DNA from: Muscardinus avellanarius
Taxonomy: Eukaryota; Chordata; Mammalia; Rodentia; Gliridae
Assembly (NCBI GenBank): GCA_963383645.1
Contig: OY726574.1
Coordinates: 59,580,394-59,644,393, forward strand
DNA: 64,000 nt
Direction: 5' to 3'
Shown: positions 39,797 to 50,332 of the stretch, piece after piece
How positions within the stretch are numbered: the stretch's first letter is position 1
Layout: every line of letters begins with the position of its first letter
Notes under the pieces: model-generated
Database searches by the model: none
The model's input: only the letters and a program-made list of their open reading frames with translations
What the model was told of the DNA's origin: nothing
Program-made: the position numbers and the translations under genes

Positions 39797-39908
39797 TTTT
39801 TGAAACAGGGTCTCTTAAGCCAGAGAGGCTGGCTCCGAACCAGCGCGATCCTCCTGTCTCCGCCTCCCAAGCACAGGGATTACAAGCATGTGCCACCATA
39901 CCTGGCAA
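39684..39908 (-). repeat. young B1-dID SINE (CCTGGAA subfamily)
   Basis: A perfect 16-bp direct repeat (gggcagtgcatcttta) lies at 39668-39683 and 39909-39924. An (AT)n tract lies between the halves (39764-39787). Confidence 0.95.
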
Positions 39909-39924
39909 GGGCAGTGCATCTTTA

Positions 39925-40770
39925 ATTAGCCTGAATACGCCCCACACACGTTGACCTGGAATAAATAACTTTTACCCAGGTAAGTGAAGGGGAGGGATAG
40001 AAAAGGCCTGTGAACAGGATCAGAGAGGTATAAGGGCCCCTGTGAACACCTGTGAACACCACGGGGAGACAGGATGCCCCAGGTAGTAGCTGGCTCAGCA
40101 GTTCACCAACAGAGGCCTCAGGAAGTTTGGAAGGGATGCTAAGAGACTCCAGCCCCTTATTTCTCAAAGTGTGGTCCTAGGAAAAACATTACCCTCTGGG
40201 AGCTTGTGGGAACGCCGGTTCAGGCTCCACCCCACACATGCGGAGTCAGATCTGCATTTTAACAGTTATCAGGTGATCTGTGGCCTGTAGAACTTGGCAG
40301 GCGAGGTGGCAGAACTCACTGGATCCCACGCTTTGCGTTCCTAGCCTTGGCGTGCGTGTTTGTTTATAGTTTCTGTGTTTGTGCCTGTGTGTGTGTGTGT
40401 GTACTTGCGTATGTCTGTGAGAGATAGAAAAGAGGAAGGGGAGAAAGAGAGATAATATGTATATTTTGCTTTAAAATATGCTGATTTGTTGGTATCCTGT
40501 ATTTGACATATATATTACATATAATTCAAATAGTGACCCTGAGGTCAAATAGTGACATCTAACTCCAAATGCGGAGTCCTTACGTAGGGCAACAACATGG
40601 TTTTGTTCTGGTTTTTTTTTTTTTTTTTTTTTTTTGTTCTACTCAAACAAAAGGAGACAGTTAAAACCTGGTGAATCTTACAAGTTTATGGATTTGTCTA
40701 AGAAACGGGCTTGACAGATTTAGAGTCTGAATCTAGAAAGCCACTTAACTTTTCCCCCCATTTTTCGAGT
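39925..40770. other. unique sequence
   Basis: It holds a short TG run (40388-40402) and a poly-T run (40613-40635). Nothing else is recognised. Confidence 0.4.
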
Positions 40771-40933
40771 GGGTACATGGGGAATGAACCCAAGGGGCAC
40801 TCTACCTCTGAGCTATACCCCAGTCTTTTTTAGTTTTTGTCACTACGTTGCTGAGGCTGCCCTCCAACATGTGATCCTTCTGTCTCAGCCTCCTAAATAC
40901 AGGGATTGGAGGCCTGAGCCACCACACTGACTC
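40771..40933 (-). repeat. diverged B1-dID SINE
   Basis: tggggaatgaacccaagggg through ggcctgagccaccacactga. Confidence 0.8.
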
Positions 40934-41719
40934 TGAATCTAGCTTTATAAAAGAAAAAAAGACTTCCTTTGCTCTCGGATTGCTCTTGGGATTCATATTC
41001 AAATAGCCCTGCCCCTTCCAGCCTTCTGATATTGAGAAGTTAATTAAGTATCTGAATGAGTGCATTATCTATAAGGAGCAGCTTATAATTCCTTATAACT
41101 TCTAGATCAAGGCAGTCGTAAGGAGACGAGCTTCAGTGGCAGTGCTGAGTAGCTGTGGTCAAGGGCTGTTCTGGCCCCTCATCATCTACTCCATCCCTAC
41201 AGGGTATCCCCGAAACAACAGATGGAACTAAAGATTGTTTGCTACATGCAGGTTCCCTGTCCAACTCTAGCACTGTCTCTGTGCCTCTCCTATATAGAAA
41301 CCACGAGCCATCACTGTGGACATGGCTTGGTGACAGGCCTGGGGACGGCAGGGCATGTTTCAGGGGTCGATGGTTGTGATGACGACCAGTGTGTATGGAG
41401 TGCTTGCTACCTGGCATGACCTGGCATGCAAGGTGACTGTGCCTTTGACACAAGGGTCATATCCAACAGACATGTGAAGGCTCCTGAGCTGCTCTGCAGT
41501 TTCACACCAGCTCCATCTAGAATCCCCACTCTCATCCCCTTATCAGGAGTCCCGCAGTCCTAGAGTAGTGATGTTTCACTGTAGGCTTAACTTTCCTTAA
41601 TCCCCCCGCACCCAGTGCTATTGGGACCACTGTGTGGGAGCTGCGGTGGGTCTCTAGACCCTCACAATACTTTGGAGTCCCCACTGCCGAGTTATTAAGC
41701 ATCTAACTATGGAATCATT
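40934..41719. other. unique sequence
   Basis: Overlapping short frames on both strands near 41133-41453 are judged to be chance. Confidence 0.4.
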
Positions 41720-41737
41720 CACACACACACACACACA

Positions 41738-41778
<41 letters not shown>
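41720..41778. repeat. (CA)n microsatellite at a SINE tail
   Basis: About 29 units with one cat interruption. Confidence 0.97.
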
Positions 41779-41781
<3 letters not shown>

Positions 41782-41784
41782 GCT

Positions 41785-41980
41785 GTACTGGGGATGGAAC
41801 CCAGGGACATCTTCCTCTGAGCTACGCCCTCAGCCCTATTTTTTATTCTTTTTTTGAAACAGGGTCTCACTGAGTTGCAAAGGGCCTCACTAAGTAGATG
41901 AGGCTGTCTCCAAACCCGCGATCCTCCTGTCTCAGCCTCCCAGATGCTGGGATGACAAGTGTGTGCCACCATGCTGGGCT
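41785..41980 (-). repeat. B1-dID SINE
   Basis: tactggggatggaacccagg through gtgtgccaccatgctgggc. Confidence 0.9.
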
Positions 41981-42301
41981 GGAATCATAATATTTAAGGC
42001 TCAAGATGATGAAGGAGCCAAAGGGCCACACTGAGGAGCTGAATTTCATGTCTGAAGGGATGCCACGCTGTTACTTTCTATTACACACATCTTCAGATAA
42101 ATCATTGGCAACGGTGACAACACACTCATATTCTTTGGGGAGAGGGTATAGAGACTCATAGCAAGAGAGAAAATTGCTACCCTCGAATTACCATCACAAA
42201 GCACATATATCTAATAGTAATATCAATAAATCGGCATTCATATAATTCTTCTACCCAAAGGAACCCTTCTGAACTTATCAGAACCATAAACAGTGTATTA
42301 A

Positions 42302-42518
42302 GCAGTGTATGTTGGCACACACCTGTAGTCCCAGTACTTGAGAGGCTGAGACAGGTGGATTGCAGGTCCACAGCCAGCTTCAGCAACTTATCAAGGTCCT
42401 GCACAACTTAGTGAAACCATGTCTCAAAATAAAATAGGGTTGGGAGAATAGCTCAGGGGTGGGATGTCCTTAGGTTCAGTCCCCAGTACTACATACACAC
42501 ATGCATATGCACGTGCGT

Positions 42519-42554
<36 letters not shown>
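42302..42554 (+). repeat. B1-dID SINE with a (CA)n tail
   Basis: The B1 half, the ID half and a tail converted to a CA-rich run (42495-42554) are present. Confidence 0.88.
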
Positions 42555-42557
<3 letters not shown>

Positions 42558-43977
42558 AAATGATTAAAATGAGCTCAGAGTAATATATGAATATTTTTTT
42601 CTCCTGAAGAGGAAAGCACACACCATTATTCACACTGAATCTGTTTCTGAATTCCTACAAAATCTTACTGACAACAATCTGAGCTGGCTTCTTTATTCTA
42701 AAGATTGCAGTAGCATTACACCGGGAAAGCATCACAAATATTTCTTTTCCAGCCAGAAAGACACCAACATCACTTCTTGACAGGCAAAGTAAAGCAATTA
42801 CACAGTTTATATAGAGGCAAGATATTAGTATGGTACACTGGGAAATGAGATGCAGAAAAACCAGAGACAACATTTCAAAATATTCCTGATTTTTATTATT
42901 TTCCAAAGTCATTTCCCCTAGAGATCTGCATTTGGCTATGGAAAGGTCTGTAGAGAGAGCCAAGTTTCCAGGGCAAATTGTATCAGAGCTTAATATATTC
43001 ACCTGACAAAGTGTGGCTCTGTCACAGATTTCCTTCACGTTCCTCCCAATCACTCACAGTGCCTAACTCTGATGGCATTAATATTAATGCAATGATAGAA
43101 AAAACGATACTTTCTGGAAATTGGATACCAATCAGCGTGATAGCTCCATTTTTATTTTTTAGTTCTTTCCGTCAAGGAAGTGATGGTTCCCCCCATTGGC
43201 AGAGATAAACACGTATTTAATCAAGACTCCCAAGGGAGGAGAATTAGGAAACATCCTAATGTGTTGCCCTCCCCCGATGAGCTTCCTTGTTCTCAGAACA
43301 GGTCTGTTTAAACGAGTCCTAAGTGTGAGCATCCAGAGACGCTACAGCTTCCGTGTTGTGAGCAGCAGAGGAGCCTCCTGGTCGCTCATCAGGCCTGAAG
43401 TCCAGGTGAAGATTGCTGGCTGGGCAGGGGTCAGGAGTGCGCCGCTCAGCCCCAGGGAAGTTACGGGACTCCAGGACTCGATCAAGGGAAAGCGCGCTCT
43501 GCTTTTCTCTGCCCACCTCCATAAAAATGTCGACTGGTTTCTGCATCTAAGCAAAGCAAGTTCGAATCCATGTCAGCACCGTGGCTTTTGTACCTTTTCC
43601 CTGGGCGTTCGCTCACCTCAGAGGTGAGGGGGAGACTGGCAATGCGCCATGTATTGAAAGGGTGCAGAAGGTCAAACTGGGTAATTTGATTCTTTCTTTG
43701 CTTTTGCTGCCATAGAAGTCTCAAGGGCACGTTGCATAACCTCTTGGACCCAATGCATATTAATGCACTACTTAAATGATGCATAATGTCGAACAGTTGA
43801 TATTGAATTATGCGATTAAAAGATAGTACTAGATGGCTTTTAAAGATTCCTTCCTGGCCTCTAATCCCTCATATTTCTTACTTATACCTGTGGAAACCAG
43901 GGACAGGTCAATTGTGTCATGTTCCTTTTGCTACTTCTCTGGGAGAAGCAGAAACACTGGTATATAAACCCATCATA
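42555..43977. other. mostly unique sequence
   Basis: A plus-strand frame of 143 codons (43196-43627) and a minus-strand frame of 132 codons (42655-43053) show no recognised domain. 43520-43650 weakly resembles MIR (aagttcgaatccatgtcagc). Confidence 0.4.
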
Positions 43978-44182
43978 GCCGGGCGAGGTGGCACATGCTT
44001 GTAATCCCCACACTTGGGAGGCGGAGACAGGAAGATCTCCCTGGTTTGAAGCCAGCCTCACTGGCTTAAGAGAGACCCTAAAAATATAACATAGGACTGG
44101 GAGTGTAGCCCGGAGGTAGAAGGGTTTCCAGGAACCCCAGTACCACCAAAAAAACCCCCCAAAACCCCAAAAAACAAAAACA
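43978..44182 (+). repeat. young B1-dID SINE (CCTGGAA subfamily)
   Basis: It starts gccgggcgaggtggcacatg. The tail is A-rich, and a perfect 12-bp direct repeat (aaacccatcata) lies at 43966-43977 and 44183-44194. Confidence 0.95.
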
Positions 44183-44377
44183 AAACCCATCATAAAACTA
44201 CAGTGTTTCAGAACACAGAAAAGCTACTGGGTTTGGGTTGTGTGAACCTTGCCCTTACTTAGATTACTGACTCCCATACTTTTTCAGGAGATGAGATGTC
44301 TGAAAATCTCTGCTTCTTTTGGAACATCATGAGATTTGGGGGTTAAATCCATTTATTATGATTTTGGGTTGAATGGT

Positions 44378-44790
44378 GCTATGGTTCGGATTAGTGTCCC
44401 CCAAGTCCCATGTGTTAAAGGCATGGGCACAGTCTGTGAGCTCTACTGGGAAGGGCTGGAAGCTCTAAAAGACTGGGCCTGATGAGAGGTGTTCAAGGTG
44501 GAGCTGGAGGTGTGGCACAGTGGTAGGGAACTCGCCCAGCATGCCCGAGGCCTTCACTTCAATCCTCAGCACCACAACACAGTACAAAAGGAAACAAAAC
44601 CTTTCTTATAAAGGTCTTTTGGCCATTTGGGGACTGTGTCTTTGAAGGGGAAATGGAGGATCTGGCTTTCTTCTCTTCCTCTCCTCTTCATCCCCACAAT
44701 GACAGTAATGGCTCTGTTCACCATCTCTTAATAAGTTGATTATCTTAGGTTTTATTTGAGTGGCAGAAAGCAGATTAACACAAACCAAAT
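44378..44790 (+). mobile_element. MaLR-type solo LTR split by an ID element
   Basis: It starts gctatggttcggattagtgt and ends near cagattaacacaaacc, with an ID element inserted at 44502-44590. The order of motifs is that of MST/MLT1-type LTRs. Confidence 0.65.
44502..44590 (+). repeat. stand-alone ID SINE
   Basis: A tRNA-derived ID body with A/B-box-like order: ggtgtggcacagtggtaggg ... cttcacttcaatcctcagca. Confidence 0.85.
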
Positions 44791-44996
44791 CACAAACCAC
44801 CTAACATTAGACTCTGAAATGGAAATATGAGAAACATTGAGCATATAAGCCATACTTCTGGAAAGAAAACCTTAGAACTGAACATTTTTCTGATATTTCC
44901 CCCCTAAGAATTGGAAAAGATCACCATCATTTTCTCTGAGCCTAGTTATGGAACAAGGCTTTGACCCAGGAACAGAACACCAGTATTTTTCAACAG

Positions 44997-45175
44997 CGTA
45001 CGTGGTGGCGCACGCATGTTATCCCAGCATTTGGGAGGCTGAGGCAGGAGGATCATGACACCTTTTGCAACTCAGTGAAACCCTGCTTCAAAATAAAGAA
45101 TACAAAATCGGGCTGGAGGTGTAGCTTGGAGGTAGAATGCCACTGAGTTGCACCCCTAGTACCACCAAAAAACAA
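44997..45175 (+). repeat. B1-dID SINE
   Basis: acgtggtggcgcacgcatgt through the ID half (ggaggtgtagcttggaggta), with an A-rich AAAAG tail to 45230. Confidence 0.88.
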
Positions 45176-45235
45176 AAAACAAAAAGAAAAGAAAAGAAAA
45201 AAAGAAAAGAAAAAAAAGAAAAGAAAAAGAACTCC

Positions 45236-46430
45236 ATGTTGAAAGCAGGCTCAGCTCTCATGACGGTGAAGTAGCTGAGTCTCTGCCACCACACGTCATG
45301 TTTTTGCTTTAACCATTTACTACGTTGGCCTTAGAGTTCGCCCTAAAATGCCCACCTGCTTTCTTCTTCTCTGTACGCTCTGGCCTTGCTGAGCAGGGCT
45401 GCTTTTCAGGTGTATTCAGATCATTGTTTCCTTTGTTTCTCTGGACCATGCCCTGAGTTATTAGTTGGCGTCTTTCCCAGCTGGGTGTCATCTTTCCCCC
45501 TTAGCAATCCTTTGCAGTTACTAGACATCCTTCTAACGCCAATGGCACATTCTCAGTGTTGCCTCACTCTTCATTTGCATGCTGTTTACTCCCTTCTCCC
45601 ATCATTAGTGAGCATGTCGGGATCACTGGGGAATTCCAGTTCTGGTTACTTGCATTCAAGACCTCACTATCCACAGGGGGACAAGCACCTCGGGACCTGT
45701 ATTGTTTTAAAGCGGAGCAAGGGCTCAACCTCTTGTGTGTCTGTTTTTCAAGAAACATTCCATACGTCTTCACATAAACCAAGCACTATGCTTCCATCCA
45801 CGTCAAACACTTCTACTCTATTACTATCTTCCGCATCCATAAATTGTGTTGGCTCCGTAGATTTTCTAGCTGTCTCTATAATCCCTTGTCTCTGCATGAG
45901 GGAGCTGGTGGTGGACAAGTGGTTTGCAGAATTCTCTATTCTCTCCAAGTCTATTGAGGCTGGTCCACCCTGCAGCCTCCACTCGGTGGGACAGAAGGAT
46001 CATCCTCCCCGTGCCTCTGGACGGAAGCTCCTCTTCTTCCAGTGCCAGAGGTCCTCGCTCATCTGCACAGCCTCTGCGCTTTCTGTCTAGGACACCCGGG
46101 GACTCCAATTCCCTTCTCCTCCTGAAACCATCCCTGTGTTCTCTCCTTCTTGGGATTTTTCTCTCCTTGTACTTCTTCCTTGTACCACCTTTCTCATAAG
46201 CCTCCAAACAAAGGCAGCCACAGGTTTTAGAGTTTTGCTGTCAATGACACAGGCCAACCTCCCGTGTAATGTAAAGTTCACAGGGATTACAGGATCTTAC
46301 AAACTGATGAGGTCGTGAATGGAACTTCAGCGGCTTTCATGCTGCTTATTTTATTTCTAAGAGTGTGACCCACTTCTCTCCCCTTCAGTCGTACGGCTAG
46401 CAAAGCCTACACAGATCCATGTTCTTTCTT
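45236..46430. other. unassigned sequence with a 234-codon plus-strand frame
   Basis: The frame at 45386-46090 has no recognised domain, a low-complexity Ser/Leu composition and a long partly overlapping frame on the opposite strand. It is more likely chance or old repeat than a gene. Confidence 0.3.
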
Positions 46431-46433
46431 TCC

Positions 46434-46535
46434 AGCACTGTGTTTGGTCATAGCTCTTTTGGTACTGTCCTTGGTCATGGACCTTCTCTCAAGCATTACG
46501 CTTGGTCATACCCTTTCTTTATAGTACTGTGGGCT
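46434..46535. repeat. degenerate 27-31-bp tandem repeat, about 3.3 copies
   Basis: ttggtcat recurs at 46444, 46471 and 46502, each preceded by an agcactgtg-like string and followed by a pyrimidine tract. Confidence 0.65.
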
Positions 46536-47032
46536 GAAGGAGTTGATTAAAACCTTAGGTTTACACTAGTGTAAGCGATGTTGGTGATGTGTATCTCAGA
46601 GGCCTTCAAGGTTGGAAAGATAGACCCAGCCTCTACCTGGAGCCTGGATTCTTCCATTTCTCATTTGCATTCACAAGTGATGTCAATACTACCCTACTCT
46701 TTAGCCATTTTAAGGCTTCAGGCAAGTTGTCCCTTCATCCAACTAGAAAGCAAGCCCATTAAGAGAAGCAGCATGGTAGTGTCTGCTGATACGTCCTCAG
46801 CACCAAAAGAAAATGAATCACACACCTGTCACATACACCTGTCACATATGAATGGATTGGTGGACAAAACGGAAGAAATCACAAGTGAGCTAGAAATATT
46901 AGCATCCCGTGAATCAAGGAGCCATGTAACTAAGAATTCGAATGAGGTTCTACACTTAACCAATTGCATCAACATGCCGATTTTCTGGATGAAAAGATAT
47001 TGTGATGATGTCAATTATTTCCAGTCAAAATA
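46536..47032. other. unassigned sequence, possibly containing L2
   Basis: A 243-codon plus-strand frame (46578-47309) runs into the following SINE, so its end cannot be an old gene. A weak L2 resemblance is seen at 46740-46870. Confidence 0.3.
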
Positions 47033-47047
47033 TGACTGGTCTTTCTT

Positions 47048-47290
47048 CCTTCCTTGCTTCCTTCCTTCCTTCCTTCCTTTTTTTCTTTCTTCCTTTTTTT
47101 TTTTTTTTGGTGGTACTGGGGTTCCTGGAAACCCTTCTACCTCCAGGCTACACTCCCAGACCTCTTTTAATACTTTTGTAAATTTGGAAACAGGGTCTCT
47201 TAAGCCACTACGGCTGGCTTCGAACCTGCGCGATCCTCATGTCTCTGCCTCCCAAGTGCAGGGATTACAAGCGTGCGCCACCACGCCCGG
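47048..47290 (-). repeat. young B1-dID SINE (CCTGGAA subfamily) with (TTCC)n/T tail
   Basis: A perfect 15-bp direct repeat (tgactggtctttctt) lies at 47033-47047 and 47291-47305. Confidence 0.95.
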
Positions 47291-47379
47291 TGACTGGTCT
47301 TTCTTTTAAACTTACCAACATGATTCTAGAGATGTACTCAAGGGGAGTGTAAAAATACTTCAATATAAAACTTGAACAT

Positions 47380-47849
47380 AAGTGTTCATAGCAGTATTCT
47401 TGATGAGAACTTAAAAAGTGGTAACAACTCTTACAGCTATCAGTTAGTGAATGAATAATAAAAAAATGTGGCATATCCATTCCACGGAATAATATTTCAC
47501 AATAGAAAGAATGAAGTACAGAAAATGATGAAATATAGTATGCTCAGTGGATGAAAACCAGACATAAAAGACCACATAATGGATCTTATCACTTCATTTA
47601 TATTAAAAAAAATCTAGAAAAGACAAATCTATAGTGACAGAAAATAAATTGATTGCCTGGGACTGGTGGTGGTATGGAGGAGTCACAGACAAGAAGAATA
47701 TTTTTCCTCCATAGGATTTCTTTGGGGGCTGACAGAAATGTTCTAAAATGAGATTATGGTGATGGGTACAATACTGTAAAAGACACAAAAATCTAATTAC
47801 ACATTTAAAATGGATTAATCTTATGTAAATAATATATATTGGATATATA
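47380..47849 (+). mobile_element. old LINE-1 (L1M-type) 3' UTR fragment
   Basis: It matches old L1 3' regions: attgcctgggactggtggtg ... gacagaaatgttctaaaatg ... cacatttaaaatggatt. Confidence 0.7.
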
Positions 47850-47984
47850 TTACTGGAGGTGAAACCCAGAGGCTTTCTACCTCTGGGCTATACTCCCAGA
47901 CCTATTTTATTTTATATTTTTATTTGGAAACAGGGTCTCACTCAGTTGCTAAGAGCCTCACTAAGTAGCCACCATGCCCGGTTC
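47850..47984 (-). repeat. B1-dID SINE (internally deleted)
   Basis: An ID half and both ends of the B1 half are visible, with the centre missing. Confidence 0.8.
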
Positions 47985-48049
47985 TGTAAATTATGTTTTG
48001 ATAAAGTAAAATAGAATATTCTGAAATTTATATGTAAGAATAAGGAGCT

Positions 48050-48540
48050 ATGATTATTAATGGCACATTCAGGGAAGAAAGGTAATAATAGAATATGAGT
48101 TATTTGGTCTGGGAAAAGCCTTAGAAGAAGAATTTCTGGATTAAAGTTTATACCCAAAGTGAATAATAACAGTAAATAAGTAAATATGTACCCAGGGGTC
48201 CAATTTATAACCAACCTGGATCAAACCTCACACCTTAAACAAGTAAACCAAAATGAATCAAACTTAAAAAGAAACAAAGGTGTTAGGTATTTAAAAGAAA
48301 GTATAGGGAAGAATGTGTGAGTTACAGTGCTTAATGAGGAGTTCTTAGGCATGCCATCAAAAGCACAGTTCAGAAAAGAAAAGTTGTTAGGTGAGACTTC
48401 ACCAAAATTAAAAACTTGTGCTCTGAAAAAGATCTTGTTAAAAGGATAGAAATTTAAGCTATGAACAATGAGAACATATTTCTAAAACACCTAGCTAAGA
48501 AAGGAATCATATCTAGAATATATATATATATATATAAATA
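48050..48540 (+). mobile_element. LINE-1 ORF2 3' region fragment (decayed)
   Basis: It resembles the late ORF2 segment: gccatcaaaagcacagttca ... cttcaccaaaattaaaaact ... gatcttgttaaaaggat. Stops are frequent. Confidence 0.7.
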
Positions 48541-48549
48541 CCAAAGTTA

Positions 48550-48748
48550 GCCGGGTGTGGTGGCACACATTTGTAATCCCTGCGCTTTGGGGGGAGGAGA
48601 CAGGAGGATCATGCTGGTTTGGAGCCAGCCTTGCTGGCTTAAGAGACCCTGTTTCCAAATAAAAAAATATAAAAAATAGGTCTGGGAGTGTAGCCCAGCG
48701 AGCGGTAGAAGGGCTTCCAGGAACCCCAGTACCACCAATAATAAATAA
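48550..48748 (+). repeat. young B1-dID SINE (CCTGGAA subfamily)
   Basis: A perfect 16-bp direct repeat (ataaataccaaagtta) lies at 48534-48549 and 48749-48764. Confidence 0.95.
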
Positions 48749-48911
48749 ATAAATACCAAAGTTATACCAAGGTTATTGAGATGGAGAACAGACAAGTGAT
48801 GATCAGGAGTTACAGATGGTAAGAAGAAAGGAAAGAGGGACCGACTACAAACTAGTAGGACAAGGGGTAATGGAATCATTCTGAATCTTGATTTTATTTT
48901 TTTAGTTTTTT

Positions 48912-49112
48912 GTGGTACTGGGGGTGGAACCCAGGGCTTTTTCTACCTCCAGGCTATACTCCCAGACCTATTTTATACTTTATTTGAAAACAGGGTCTCA
49001 CTAAGTTGCTGAGAGCCTCACTAAGTAGCTGAGGCTGGCTTCGAACCTGCGTGATCCTCCTGTCTCGGCTTCCCAAGCGCGGGATTACAAGCGTGCGCCA
49101 CCACGCCCGGCT
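48912..49112 (-). repeat. B1-dID SINE
   Basis: tggtactgggggtggaaccc through gtgcgccaccacgcccggc. It has the body of the common subfamily and a B1 half close to consensus. Confidence 0.9.
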
Positions 49113-49114
49113 TG

Positions 49115-49400
49115 AATTTCTATTTTAATGTGGCTACATGAATCACCACATGTGATAAAATGGCACAGAACTGTATACACACTTTGTACCAACATGCATT
49201 TGTTAGCTCTGAAATCCTGCTATAGTTATATAAGATGTAAGCAATGGAAGACACTGTATCAGAGGTACATGGAGTCATTCTGGACCATCTTTGCAATTTC
49301 TGTGAATCTATAATTATATTTTTAAAGTATAAAAATTAGTAAGAGGAATATAGATACAAATGTATCATAAAATTTTAATGATTAAAGACAGTTAAATTAT
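49115..49400 (+). mobile_element. old LINE-1 3' UTR end
   Basis: It resembles the terminal L1M segment: ggtacatggagtcattctgg ... ccatctttgcaatttctgtg, with an A-rich end. Confidence 0.55.
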
Positions 49401-49425
49401 AAGAACAAAGAATGTGGATAATTTA

Positions 49426-49624
49426 TTTTTTCTTTTCTTTTTCTTTTTTGGTGGTACTGGGATTCCTTATACCTCCGGTTTGCACTCCCAGACCTATTTT
49501 ATACTTTTTTAAAATTTGGAAACAGGGTCTCTTAAGCCAGTGTGGCTGCCTTCGAACCTGCGCGATCCTCCTGTCTCTGCCTCCCAAGTATGGGGATTTC
49601 AAGGGCGCGCCACCATGCCCAGCC
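49426..49624 (-). repeat. young B1-dID SINE (CCTGGAA subfamily, shortened ID half)
   Basis: A perfect 15-bp direct repeat (aatgtggataattta) lies at 49411-49425 and 49625-49639. Confidence 0.95.
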
Positions 49625-49639
49625 AATGTGGATAATTTA

Positions 49640-50010
49640 AAAATACACAGAAAGGTAAATTGGCTAAGAGATTTATATGAGGGAAAGGTGACCCTTTTTT
49701 TCCAGAAGTTAAGATTTTTAAATAAACCTTTCGATGTTAGCTGCATAGTTAAGAAACGAAAGTTAGGTTTGTGCTGTCTACTATAATCCAGAAAGAGTTC
49801 CAGATTGATTAAAAGTTGAAAAGCAAAATAATTATACTGCTAAAAATCAAAGAAAATGCAAATGAATATATACTGGGTCTCAGGATGGAAATAATATTTC
49901 CAACTAGGAAGCCAGGACAGAATCCATGAAAAAGAATATTGCTAGTTTATACTGCATAAAAATATACTATCAAAAATGAAGAAAAAGGTTTGGAAAAAAT
50001 TTCAACGTAC
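49640..50010 (+). mobile_element. LINE-1 ORF2 3' region fragment (decayed)
   Basis: It resembles late ORF2: ccagattgattaaaagttga ... ggtctcaggatggaaataat. Together with 49115-49425 it may be one element split by the SINE. Confidence 0.5.
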
Positions 50011-50034
50011 ACACCACAGAATAGACCTGAGGTG

Positions 50035-50332
50035 TCTTTTGAAGTTCTTGTGTCGAAGCTTTGGTCCCAGCTGGTGGTGTTACTTGGGAGGTGATAGAAA
50101 TTAGGAGATAGGCCTAGGTAGAAAGAAGGACACGGGGCCCTCGAAGGTGTGTTTATGCCCATTCTCTCTCTGCATCTTGGCACCACGAGGTGACCAGCTT
50201 TGCTCAGCCCTGTGGGCCGGTCTCACCAGAGGCCAAAAGTGACCTCTCAACCTGTGAGCTAAAATACATTTTTCCTCTTTTAAGCTGTGTTCTCCAATAT
50301 TTCATCACATCCATGGAAAGCTGACTACCACA
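50035..50332 (+). mobile_element. MaLR-type solo LTR
   Basis: The 3' end is typical: aacctgtgagctaaaatacatttttcctc ending in gaaagctgactaccacag. The 5' part is diverged. Confidence 0.65.

Noticed and set aside
43196..43627. 143-codon plus-strand frame, first considered as a possible exon
   Set aside because: There is no domain, no convincing splice context, overlapping frames lie on the other strand, and part of it weakly resembles MIR.
46578..47309. 243-codon open frame
   Set aside because: Its last third is a young SINE with its tail, inserted after the upstream sequence existed. The upstream part has no recognised domain and may be an old repeat.
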